Shown here piece by piece: positions 9,818 through 20,204 of a stretch of DNA of 64,000 bases. Origin of the DNA: Mantamonas sphyraenae (Eukaryota > CRuMs > Mantamonadidae); the NCBI GenBank assembly GCA_026936335.1, contig JAPMXV010000057.1:62001-126000 (forward strand). The letters are read 5' to 3'. The notes below the pieces were generated by a model that saw only the letters and a program-made list of their open reading frames with translations, searched no databases and was not told where the DNA came from. Both the position numbers and the translations under genes were made by a program. How positions within the stretch are numbered: position 1 is the stretch's first letter; each line of letters begins with the position of its first letter.

Positions 9818-12304
9818 TCAGTAACCACCACGCCCACGACTGCGGTTCTTCCCAGCCGTCTTGGGTCGCCCACTGGACGCTCCACCGCCACCTCCGCCGC
9901 CCTTGTCACCGTTGTAGCTGAGAAACATCGAGGGCAGGTTGTCCATGGCCGAAAACGTCACCTCCTCCTCCTCCTGGAACGCCGAATCCAAGGCGGCCTG
10001 CACGCGCTGGTCTTCAAGACTCACCGCCTCATAGTCCGTCGTGGTACGTTCGGGATACTCCAGCTCCACATCCATCACGTTCTCATACTTGAAGCGCGGC
10101 GGATTCTGCGGCAGCATGGAGCAGATACGCGAAAACTCGCTCATGGGACGACGCAGGCCAGCCGCACTGATGGGACGCCGCGGTGCCTCCTCGTCCAGAT
10201 TGTTGCCAGCCTGGGCAATGTGGGCCACTCGCCACTCGCCATGCTCGGGGTCCCACTCGGCACGATCCTCAATCTTCTTCTGCTCCTCATACGGAATGAA
10301 GTTGTCGATAATCAGCATGCGCAGCTTCAGATCCCGCGTCAGTTCCCGAATCGTTTCCAACATGTCTGCCTTCTCCACCTGAAACTCCTGCTCCAAATCC
10401 ACAATCTCCGCCTTGGCTGCCTTGTACTTGTTGAACAGCTTCGTCAGCCGGCGTGTCTTTTCCTCCACCTCCTCCTGGATCGACCCGTACTGCTCCTTCA
10501 GATTCAATGTCTCTGCCTGCTGCTCTTCCATCTGTGCCTTCAGCCTCGCCTCCATCTTGTGCTTCTCCTGCAGTTCCCGCTCTCGCTTGCGCAGCTCCAT
10601 CTCCTGTTGCTTTGTCTTTTCCACCAGGTTCTCACCACCCACAATCAGCTTGGCCTCCAGTGCCTTCAGCTTGTTCTCCGTGTCCTCCTTCCTCTGTCGC
10701 TCCTCCTCCAGCTGCTTCTCACGCTCCAGCAACTCGTTGCGAATCTTTTCCTTTTCGCTCTCCGCCATGTCCTTCTCCTCCAACAGCGCCTTCTTCTCCT
10801 GGTCCAGCTCCTTCTTCATGCGCTCCATCGTTTCCGTGTCCATCTTCACCACCACACGCTCACCACCCGGCCCCATCACCATCTGCTGACCAACCCCATC
10901 CATCCCCACGCCTCCACTTCCGTCCACCTGCGCACGCAGACGCTCAATCTCCTCCTGCAGCGCACGCAACATCGCATCCTTGGGATCCTCGTTGATCTTG
11001 GGCTTGTTCTTGATGCTCTTGGCTCGGTTTGCATACCGCAGCGTCGAGATGGTTTCGTCAAAGTTGTAGTCCGCTGGGCCGATGTTGGCCACCATCACCG
11101 TCTTGGAGTTGCCTCCCAGCGAATCCTGCAGCAGACGCGTCAGCTTGCTGTCACGGTACGGAATGTACGACGTCTTGCCATCCACCAGTGCGCCGATCAC
11201 ATTGCCCAGCGCACTCAGCGACAAGTTGATGGCACACCCTTCCTTGAGTCGATCACCCGAGGCCTTGGTCTTGGCCTGTCGCTCCGAACCCGCCAAATCC
11301 ACCAGGTTGAGCTTGCCCGCTCGGATGTGGTTGTTGCCCTCCTCGTCGTTCTGGCTCGTTTCCACCGTGATGATAAAGATGGAGTGCGAGCGTGACGAGC
11401 GTGCGTTCATCTCCGTGGCGCCTGTGGTTCGGTTCTTCTTGCCATACTGCATCACCTGATCGATCTGATGCACGTCCTTCACCACCTTGGAGCTCAACCC
11501 ACGCACAAAGACTCCCTTGTCCTTGTCCTCCTTCAGATCCAGGTTCGTATCCTGCGACGACGACAACAGATCGCGGATGTCGTCGTTGTAAATCTCCAGG
11601 TACGAGGCATGCACAAGAAACTCCATGTTGGCGTCCTCCCCACTGATCGCGCTAAAGATGTGGTCAAACGCATTCGGAATGATGCCCCGCAGTTCCTCCG
11701 GCTTTGGTTCTCCCTCCATCGTATGTGTCTTGCCCGTGCCTGTCTGGCCGTATGCAAAGATTGTCCCGTTGTACCCCTCCAGCACAGAGTCGACAATCGG
11801 CGCCGCACAGTCGTCGTAGATTCCGCGCTGCGTAGCACTGTACCCACACATACATACACACACACACACAATGCAACCCCGGTGTGTCAGTGTTTCTCGC
11901 CCTGGGGCATCCCTTTTCGCCTTCCACCTGCTCTCCTGCCCATCCCCCGGCAACTTGGGCGCCAAAAAAAAACGGCCGACGCGCGCCGGAAGCGGAATCC
12001 GCCGGCGTGTGGCACATGTAACGTACTTCCAGTCATACACCGAGTCAAACGTAAAGGTCTTGGGTGGGTCTTGGATCTTGTTTGGGTTGACAATGGAAAT
12101 CTGGCCCATGGTGGTGTCCATGCGCACGACGCCCTTGTGACCCGCGTCCTTCTCCTTGGAATTCAAAGGCCTGCAACGCACAACCACCTTGACTCGCTCC
12201 GAGCCCTTGTTGGCAATCACACCGGCAGCCTTGAGCTTGCCCATGGCACTCTTCATCTTGGTGTTGGCCGAAGACGATGACGAGGACGAAGACGACGACG
12301 ACAT
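9818..12304 (-). CDS. Kinesin-2 motor subunit (KIF3A/KIF3B/FLA10 type), 2 exons
   Basis: Exons 12304-12027 and 11837-9818 encode 765 residues. The GTACGT donor and CAG acceptor recreate YDWNATQ, matching the DWN motif of kinesin-2 motors at this point. The motor domain has the P-loop GQTGTGKT at about 123-130, switch [11 protein letters not shown], switch II DLAGSER and the neck signature [21 protein letters not shown], which is specific to kinesin-2. A long coiled coil of about 300 residues follows, then a globular tail ending in a Gly/Arg-rich segment. Kinesin-2 drives anterograde intraflagellar transport, so this gene supports a flagellated cell. KIF3A and KIF3B cannot be told apart by eye. 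The stop codon lies 6 bases from the start of the next gene on the same strand. A polyserine stretch at the N terminus is unusual. Confidence 0.95.
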   Translation of the reverse strand: MSSSSSSSSSSSANTKMKSAMGKLKAAGVIANKGSERVKVVVRCRPLNSKEKDAGHKGVVRMDTTMGQISIVNPNKIQDPPKTFTFDSVYDWKYVTCATRRRIPLPARVGRFFLAPKLPGDGQESRWKAKRDAPGRETLTHRGCIVCVCVCMCGYSATQRGIYDDCAAPIVDSVLEGYNGTIFAYGQTGTGKTHTMEGEPKPEELRGIIPNAFDHIFSAISGEDANMEFLVHASYLEIYNDDIRDLLSSSQDTNLDLKEDKDKGVFVRGLSSKVVKDVHQIDQVMQYGKKNRTTGATEMNARSSRSHSIFIITVETSQNDEEGNNHIRAGKLNLVDLAGSERQAKTKASGDRLKEGCAINLSLSALGNVIGALVDGKTSYIPYRDSKLTRLLQDSLGGNSKTVMVANIGPADYNFDETISTLRYANRAKSIKNKPKINEDPKDAMLRALQEEIERLRAQVDGSGGVGMDGVGQQMVMGPGGERVVVKMDTETMERMKKELDQEKKALLEEKDMAESEKEKIRNELLEREKQLEEERQRKEDTENKLKALEAKLIVGGENLVEKTKQQEMELRKRERELQEKHKMEARLKAQMEEQQAETLNLKEQYGSIQEEVEEKTRRLTKLFNKYKAAKAEIVDLEQEFQVEKADMLETIRELTRDLKLRMLIIDNFIPYEEQKKIEDRAEWDPEHGEWRVAHIAQAGNNLDEEAPRRPISAAGLRRPMSEFSRICSMLPQNPPRFKYENVMDVELEYPERTTTDYEAVSLEDQRVQAALDSAFQEEEEVTFSAMDNLPSMFLSYNGDKGGGGGGGASSGRPKTAGKNRSRGRGGY

Positions 12305-12363
12305 TTTTCAACTTCGGGTTTGGGTGTTTTTCAATTGGCACACCAGCGCAACCATCACACACA

Positions 12364-14752
12364 TCACACATCCTTGCTCACTCCATCCATACGAGACAAC
12401 GGGGACGAGCCAAACGGGTTGCTGCGTTGGAGAGAGCGTGCCATGCTGCGCAAGCCAGCTTCGGCATCCTTCTCCGGAGCTTCCTTGGCAGCCCGCCTCT
12501 GCTGGCGCCATCGCCACAGGAACCGCACCACAGCCGACAGGAGCATTCCTAGGGCCAGCAGGGCACCGATGACCAGAAAGACAGTCGAAATGGGCACAAT
12601 GATGCTCTCGTTGACAAAGATGGCGACCACAGACGAGCCGGTGTCGATGATCAGGTGCAGATTGCCCTGACGAGGAGTGCCCACAGACACCTCTGCTGTG
12701 TAATGGATCCTGTCCAATGGATGCGCACGGATCACAGACGAAGGCCGTGCCAATCGCATGTGTTGTTCACTGCGACCGACAAGGGCAATCACACTGGTGT
12801 TCCCACGCTGCTCCGTCTCCTCCCATCGTGCCAGCACCCGCTTCACACGAACACGTTCCACACCGCCTCTCTCCATACTACCGAGCAACCTCCTCCGTGT
12901 CATTGTCTTTGATCGGACGTCTCCTGCCCTGCCATCACCCTTGGCATTCTCCGCGTTGCCTTGTCCAGCATCACCGTCGCCATCCCCATCCCCCGGAGAT
13001 TCCTTCCCACTGTGCCCATCATCCTCATCCCCGTCTCCTCCATCCTCATTGTCCCCTTTGCCTGGCTCTTCTGCGTCCACAGGAGGTGTGCCTGGCACAT
13101 ACTTGCGATTCCGTTTGGCAAACCCAATGGATGGCACTGCTGGGTTGTGCAGGTCATGAATGGTCACCACTGTGCGCAGGAACACATCCCCCAGAATCAG
13201 CATGTCCGACAGGTGGTGTCTTCGTGTGCGAATGGTGTCCACACACATGTACGCATCGTTGGTCGCCTCTGATCCCACTCTCCGCTTCTCTCCGCCTTCC
13301 CCTCCCTCACTCGCCCCACCATCCTCCCCGCCTCCATCACCCTCGGCTCCACTACGTCTTGGATCGCTTGATCCCGTGGAACCGTCCCTGTCCATCGATC
13401 GGATCAGCTCCTGGAAGGGAATCTCAAACTCGTGCCCTCCAATCGTCCTGTGGTCCACAGCGTGTCAGCCACCCCACACCATCCAACCATAATCACCCAC
13501 TTCCCACATCTGCAACGTACACAAACATGCTTGGCATATCCTTGACCAGGAACGGATGCAGTGCCACGGCTGCCGCAAACCGTTCCCACGGACTTTCCTT
13601 CAGAGTGCCGTTCACCGTTCCCGATGGCAAGATCTGAGCCAGCTGTGTCAGTCCACACCACCCCTACCCCCTCCAAACACACACACACACACGTCCATCA
13701 CCTACCAAACAGGAGGAGCCAGAATCCACCACACCCACAACCGTGCGTTTGCTGACCCCTGGTTGCCATGCCAGCAATTCCACTCCTCCAAACCGTACGC
13801 CTTCCACATGGATCCTGTACTGAGTGAACCAACACTCCCCTGGTTTCAAGCACTGATCCATGGTGTCTCCTGTCAGTGTCCCACACACACACACACACGA
13901 GACACACACTGAGGGACCCCACTCACCTCTGGAATCACTGCCGCATGAACAATCACACTCCCCTCTTCAATTGCCCGTGGATCATACCCTCCCAACTGGA
14001 TCTCGCCTGTGCAGCAGCCCCGTTCCGTGTCCGTGTGAGTCACACGCCTGGGCGTTTGCGGGGAAACAACTGTGCGCCACTTCCGCCCTGCTCTCTGGGA
14101 AAAAAATGAACCACCCACCGTCCGTGTCGGTCAACAGCAGAGTAAACACTCGCCTGTGAAGCATGTTCTGTCTAATGTTGATGCCCCAATCATCAGGAGA
14201 CAAGTCTCTGTTGTCTGGCCTCTCTGTGTCCTGGTCCAGAGCTGTTCTTGCCTGGTGAATCTCCTGCTCCGAGTGTCCCGGGTGTTCCTCTGCCACTGGG
14301 CCAATCATGCGCACCCCAGTCAGATTGTCAAAGAAGGCATCGGTGGCCACTCGCTTCTGTGATGCCTGTGGGCCCGTGTTCGATCCATCTGTGGCTGTGC
14401 CTGCTGAAAAGGTGGTGTGCTGTCGCAACCTGGGCCAAGGAAGGGCCCCGTTGCCCTGCAGACCCAACCCCAAGATCCCATCGTAGCCACGAAAGTGCAC
14501 ACTCTGTACAATGCATCCAATGCGTGTGCGCACGTAGTGTGACCCCAGTTGGACCACGTCGCTAGCCACATACCCGGCTATCCGTGACCCATCGATGTGC
14601 TGCTGGGCAAACGTCACAGGCACCCTGCCCCCATCTGAAGCCTCTGTGTACACCAGTCGGAAGGTGCTGGATTGTTCAGGAGAGAACCGAGTGGCCATGG
14701 TGATGCCTACTCCCATCAGGAGCATCATCACAAGCCATCCAGCCCCACGCAT
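12364..14752 (-). CDS. Membrane-anchored pepsin-family (A1) aspartic protease in circularly permuted order, 5 exons
   Basis: Proposed exons run 14752-14119, 14006-13927, 13852-13706, 13642-13521 and 13447-12364, giving 688 residues. A signal peptide (MRGAGWLVMMLLMGVGITMA) leads directly into RFSPEQSSTF, GYVASDVVQLG and YDGILGLGLQG. These are N-lobe pieces that normally follow the first catalytic motif. The C lobe comes next: IQLGGYD, the second catalytic motif VVDSGSS (Asp281), then LILGDVFLR (about 411) and IGFA. An acidic linker of roughly 100 residues follows. Only then come HYTAEVSVGTP and LIIDTGSS (Asp596), the piece that normally opens the protease, followed within about 14 residues by a membrane span (610-635) and a basic tail. 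Order on the chain is therefore the family order rotated. The flap Tyr is not evident (QHIDGS). The exon 3 acceptor is the least certain boundary; an alternative near 13872 would need a different donor. Confidence 0.8.
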
Positions 14753-14960
14753 AGCTGCAGTATTGGTTGGCTCATCCAGCGGAGTGGGGGATGTGATGGG
14801 GGATGGCATGAAGCAGGAGGGCATGACACACGTCCATCCATGTCCTCCACCATGTGTGTCCGTGTGTGGGTGTCCGTGTGTGTGTGTGGATTCCTGTGTG
14901 GTAGCTCCACCCCACCCACCGTAAACCCCCACCCCCACCAACAACCACACCAAGCAAGTC
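14753..14960. promoter_or_regulatory. Shared divergent promoter region, aspartic protease / UBA5
   Basis: These 208 bases separate the start codons of two divergent genes and must hold both promoters. GT-rich tracts are present; no TATA box or other element can be picked out with confidence. Confidence 0.4.
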
Positions 14961-16486
14961 ATGTCCACTGTGGAAGAGCTGCAGGCTCAAGTGGCACAGC
15001 TCAAGGCTGAGCTGGAGGCTGAGAAGGCCAAGAACACCACCACCACCACCACCAACACCAACACCACCACCACCAAGCGAGAAAAGATTGCCGAGATGAG
15101 TGCCGAGGTGGTTGATAGCAACCCATACAGTCGCCTGATGGCACTGAAGCGCATGGGTATTGTGGACAACTACCAACGCATCCGCGACTTTTCGGTGATC
15201 ATTGTGGGCGTGGGTGGTGTTGGCTCTGTGGCTGCCGAGATGCTGACCCGATGTGGCATTGGCAAGCTGATGCTGTTTGACTACGACACCGTGGAGATTG
15301 CCAACATGAACAGGCTATTCTTCCGCCCCGAACACGCCGGCATGAGCAAGACGGCGGCTGCCAAGGTCACCCTCCAGGACATCAACCCCGACGTGGAGAT
15401 CCATGACTTCTGCTACAACATCACCTCCTTGGACAAGTACCAGGAATTCATGCAGCTCATCCAGTATGGCAATCTCAACGGCGACGGTCCCGTCGACCTC
15501 GTCCTCTCCTGCGTCGACAACTTTGAGGCTCGCATGGCCGTCAATAGGGTCCGTTTCATCCCATTCCCTCCCTCCCCTTCCCTCTCTCCCTCTCTCCACT
15601 CTTCCATGTGGCCATCGTCCTTGGTCCACGTGACCCCATACCCTCCCACGGCGCCCAAAACAACCCGGCCCACGTGGCCCCTCGCAATTCCCCTCAGCCC
15701 CCATTTTTTTCCAGGTACCAGGGCCGTCCACTGACACGTGTGCACACACGCAAACGCACACCCACATGTGCGCATGCACCCTGTGCGTGTGTTTAGGCGT
15801 GCAATGAGCTGCGACAAAAGTGGATGGAGAGTGGAGTGAGCGAAGACGCCGTGTCGGGCCACATCCAGTTCATCATCCCCGGTGAGACGGCATGCTTTGC
15901 CTGTGCACCTCCGCTGGTGGTGGCCTCGGGCATTGACGAAAAGACCCTGAAGCGAGAGGGAGTGTGTGCTGCCTCCCTGCCCACCACCATGGGGATGGTT
16001 GCTGGCATGCTTGTCCAAAACACCCTCAAGTTCCTCCTGGGCTTTGGTGAGGTGGCCAAGTTCCTTGGTTACAACGCCATGCAGGACTACTTCCCCAAGT
16101 ACACCATGCTGCCCAACGAGGAGTGCTCAGACGACAACTGCATCATTGCCGCACAAGAGTACCAACAGTGGCTCAAGGACAATCCGCAGGATGCCCAGGC
16201 CTCTCAGGACGCTCAGGTCGACAAGAAGCCCAAGCATGCCGATGGTGACTTTGGCATCACTGTCGTCGGCACCTCCGACCCCGAGGACGACGACGCGGCT
16301 GCCGGTGCTTCTTCCTCCACCTCATCCGCCTCTGCCAACAACAACAACAAGTCCGATGAGGACCTGCCCCAGGGCCTTTCCTTCCAGTACGAGGTCAACA
16401 AGGACACCGTGGCTGACGAGGACATGGTCCAGGTCAACGAAGAGGCCGATCTCGCTGATCTCCAGGCACAGCTCTCTGCCCTCTGA
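14961..16486 (+). CDS. UBA5: UBA5, E1 activating enzyme for UFM1, 2 exons
   Basis: Exons 14961-15548 and 15797-16486 give 425 residues; donor GTCCGT, acceptor TAG. The junction restores the E1 segment before [13 protein letters not shown]. The ATP-binding loop is VGVGGVGS (about residues 76-83), followed by LFDYDTVE and NRLFF. The zinc-binding CFAC pair and the crossover region [15 protein letters not shown] hold the catalytic cysteine, Cys253 in this model, which forms the thioester with UFM1. [10 protein letters not shown] follows. The C-terminal tail is acidic and Ser/Asn-rich, like the UFM1- and UFC1-binding tail of animal UBA5. An N-terminal coiled coil with a Thr/Asn run is extra. UFMylation acts at ER-bound ribosomes in animals; a conserved role here is inference. 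The gene converges with VPS39. Confidence 0.97.
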
Positions 16487-16692
16487 TGAGCGTCTCAGCC
16501 CATGCAAATACAGTGTTCGCCGAGAGTACCGGCCCTCCGACCACCCCATCGATCCCATCCGCCTCTCCGCCCGAGCCCACGCATGCACACTGTAGTGTGT
16601 CCTTAAATTTTGATTCATGTTGAAATTACACAATCACACACAACATTGTCATTTTGGTTTCAATCAAAATTCTATTGTCCATTTCGCAAGGA

Positions 16693-19600
16693 TCACCTTG
16701 TCGACGAGGAGGACCCTCCTGCCAGCTCGCCCAGCTCCTGCTCGGCTTCGTCAAAGCTCTGCTTGCCCGTACGAAAGTCGATTCGCGTCCACGGGTCGAT
16801 GTGTTCGTTGCGCACGCCCTGGGTGACGACAAGGCAGTTGTAGTGCACACAGACGCCGTTGGGGAAGAAGGCAAACACCTTGTCGCCGATGTACTTGTCG
16901 CACACGGGGCATGTGAGCTGCCGCGTTATCCTCACCGGCTTGTTCTGCAGGCCAATGAGCTCGCTCTTGTGGTGCAGCTGTTCCATCTTGGCCACGTTCT
17001 TCAACACCTGACTTTCACGCAGCTTGTGCTGGCTCTGCGTCAGTGCCTTGACAAAGTAGTCTTGCAGCACGTCCAGCGTCAGGTCTTCGGGCAGCAGATC
17101 CAGCACCTTGGACGACTCCATCTTGTCCGTCTTGCTGTCCAGCAACTCCAAGGCCTTGACCTTGAGGGCGTGCGCCTGTTCGCTCTCTGGATCCATGCTT
17201 TCATCGCCTTGGAGCAGTACACGCATGAGCACCAGGTACAGATCCTGATCCGAATCCTCTCTGTTCTCCTCGCAGTACTCCTGAGCGCCTTCAAAGTCGT
17301 TCAGCTGAAACACGAGCAGCTTGAGTGCTTCCTCGTCCTGTTTCTGCTTGCCATACAGCAGGGCACACTCTTCGTACAGGTCTGTGTCACGAATATGCGA
17401 CAGCATCACCGGCACGCTGTAGTGGTTGCTGGCACGCAGAAAGTTGATCAGCTTGCCACGCACCTGGCCCAGCAGTCCTGCCTCGCTGCCTGGCTTGGGC
17501 CTGGGTCCCGACGTGGTGGGTGAGATCAACACCAACACGGTGTCAAGATAGAGCATGGCCAAACGAGTGTGCACATCCGTGTCCTCGTTGCCCACTGCCA
17601 CCAGATGCTCCAGATACGCCGTCACTGCCTTGTCCCCAAACCCCTCCAGGTGCTTCAACACCCCCGCCGGCTCCAATTCCGGATCACGTGCGGGTTCCGT
17701 AAAGATCTTGACGCCCAACTCCACCTCCTTGTCCAGGATCCACTTGGAATACTCAAACACCAGCGAGGCATCCGACAGCGTGCGCAGATAGTCCACACTC
17801 TCAATCAATCCGTCGTAGCCTGCCTCAAACAGTTCGTTCTTGCCCAGCTTACGCCACACCTGCAGTGCCTCCCGTGCGTGTTCCGTGCCTTGCGACCGAT
17901 ACAGCAGTGCCAGCGCGTTGTGTCGTTCCGCCTCCATCAACATCTGTTCCCCCTGCTTCAGATCCACGCTGTTCTCATCATCCAACAGGTCATGCAGGTC
18001 GTCCACACGCTCGTGCAACACAAAGATCTTGGCCAGCGCCGTGTCCACAGCCGCTTTGATTTCAGACAGCGCCTGCGATTTCCGCTGCTGCTTCAGATAC
18101 TCCACCAACGCCTCTTCTGCCTCGTGGATGTGATCATTCACACTATGTGCGGTGGAGACGGTTGTGGTCGTGTCAGCCATTGTGTGTGTGTGTGTGTGTG
18201 TGTGCGTGTGCCCTCACTCTACCCAGATGCACAAAACTCACATGGCACTCGTCTCTGTCTTGCCCTGAGTGCGCAGATAGTTGCGCACCACCTCTTTGAT
18301 ACTACTGCCCGAAGGTTGAATGCCATCCGGATTGCCACTCCACGCTGACCCGGACGACGACGACGACGACGAGGTGCCCGAGGTCGCCCCTCCAGCCTGC
18401 CCTCGCCCACGCAGGTTGCGCATCTCCTCACTGTCCAGAGACACCAAATGGGGAAACAGGGACAGAAGCAGGCGTGGATCGATGTCCGAGTTGCTAAAGT
18501 GGTCCATGGCCTGTGCAAACTGGACGTCGTTGAGCAGGACAAACCCTGCGTCGCCTTGCAACTGCCGCATGCGTGCAAACTTGCGTGTGTCGCCCCTCGA
18601 GTCTCCATACGCATCTTCCTCCTCCTGAGACGCCAGTTCCACCAGATTGATGGCCTCGCTCACTCGCTTTTCACTGATCAGTTGTTGCACCTGCTTCTCC
18701 AGCGCCACGGGACGCAGCAACACCACCTTGGTGTTGGAGGCCACGTACACGTTGTCGTTGTCAGACATCAGCTGGCCATCCTTAAAGGCAATGCTCTGCA
18801 CCAGCTGCTGGTCATACAGGTTGTACACATGGATCTGCTTCGACACCAACACAATCATGTAGGGCTCGCTAAAGGCAAGGAACACAGGGAACGCATCCAC
18901 ATTGATGGGTGGCTTCGTCATGGCTCCCTGTGTGTTGATGGCAGACACAAAGTACTCTTTGCCCTCCACACTGTGTGCAAGCAGAAACTCATCCTGGTGC
19001 ATCAACACCTTGATCACCGGTTTCTGATTCTTGCCCAACATGATGGGCAGTGGGTCCAGAGGCTCACCGGTCTCCGGATCGATTAGGTTGTACTCTCGCT
19101 TGTACCCTGCGGCAATCGTCGTCCCACACCAACCCAACACCAGCGCTGCATCCGGAATAAACGCCTGCTTCACCTCGTCAAAGCTGCCCGTGTACTCAAA
19201 CACAAGCAAACGGCGTTTGACAGACACACACAGTCGATACAGTGTGCTCTTCTTGTCGATTGCAAACCGGTTGGCCCCCTTGGCCTCTGCAATCGTGTCC
19301 AGACGCGTCAGATCAGACAGGTCGTGCACAGTCAACTGGTTGTCTGTGTGTGTATGTGTGCGTGTGTGTGTGTGCCACGTTAGCATTGCGTGTGTGTGTC
19401 CCAGCGCGGCGTTGGGTCCCTGCAGAGTGTCTATTCTCCCACCCAACTTACCACACAGCACAATCAGCTTGCCCGATTCGCCAAACACCTCCAGCTGTTC
19501 CACAGTCTTTTTCGTGTTGTGCACACTCATTTTGACCTCCAGGTATGTTTCGAACGATTGCTGTGCGTGTGTACAGGCACCCAGTGTGTCGGCGGGTTGC

Positions 19601-20096
19601 ATCAAAGGGTTTTCCCCTCTCTGCGTGTCTTCCTCCACCTCCCATGCTTCCTCCCTCTCCCGTCTCCGTTTTCCCATCCCTGCACACTTACGCTGATCGA
19701 TGATGACGTCGTCTTTTCAATGCGGTACAGCAGGATCATGCCGTCCGTCGTTCCCACATACAAGTTGTTCTCTGTGAAAAGCAGCCGCCCACCGCGCGTC
19801 AGCCAGGCTCTTCCCGCCCCCTCCCCTCCGTCAACAACAACCCCCATCCCATACAAATGATGATGAAGATTGTGCCCAGCTCCCCCAACTTTGCCCCGCC
19901 GCCCATCCCTGTGCATGCAACCCTCCCCCTTCACGCTCCCATCACCATTATCCTCCTCTCCCGCCATCCTCCTTCCTCCCGCCCTTTCCAACCAAAACTC
20001 ACCGTACGAATCCAGTGCCGAAATCTTGCCCGAGGGCAGCCTGTTGATGAGCTCGTACGTTTCAAACGCCTCGTACGTGCCCGACGAGCTGCTCAT
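16693..20096 (-). CDS. VPS39: VPS39/VAM6-like HOPS subunit, 5 exons
   Basis: Exons 20096-20003, 19771-19692, 19560-19452, 19343-18242 and 18142-16693 encode 944 residues. The first four build a CNH (citron homology) propeller: LYVGTTDGMILLYRIE, LTVHDLSDL and FAFSEPYMIVLV-type strands. The last exon is alpha-solenoid (clathrin repeat), with KLLVFQLNDFEGAQEYC, and ends in a zinc module, CPVCDKYIGDKVFAFFPNG then VHYNC, which is diagnostic of the Vps39 C-terminal domain. An in-frame stop just after 18242 falls inside the last intron (GTGAGT donor at 18241, TAG acceptor before 18142), and phases close exactly, so this is one gene and not two. VPS39 binds Rab7-type GTPases and tethers late endosomes and lysosomes. 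An annotation lacking that intron would split the gene. Confidence 0.92.
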
Positions 20097-20204
20097 GGCT
20101 GGATTTTGTTTTGGGGGAAGCAGCGGACGCCGCGGGTTTTGTTGTGTTCCGAGTTCATGCTCTCTCTCCACTCACTCACCCAGCACCCACCCACTCTTGT
20201 TCAC

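Noticed and set aside
9140-11395. A 751-residue plus-strand open frame opposite kinesin-2
   Set aside because: The minus strand encodes an unmistakable kinesin motor; the plus frame has no family features.
12364-14752. Two tandem aspartic protease genes, the second truncated after DTG
   Set aside because: The C-lobe and the DTG block share one uninterrupted frame in a single exon, and the first part has its own signal peptide but no DTG, so permutation explains the data with fewer assumptions. Transcript data could still overturn this.
16693-20096. Two separate genes, a CNH protein and a zinc-finger solenoid protein
   Set aside because: The apparent stop between them sits inside a well-formed GTGAGT-TAG intron, phases match, and the joined product has the full VPS39 domain order.
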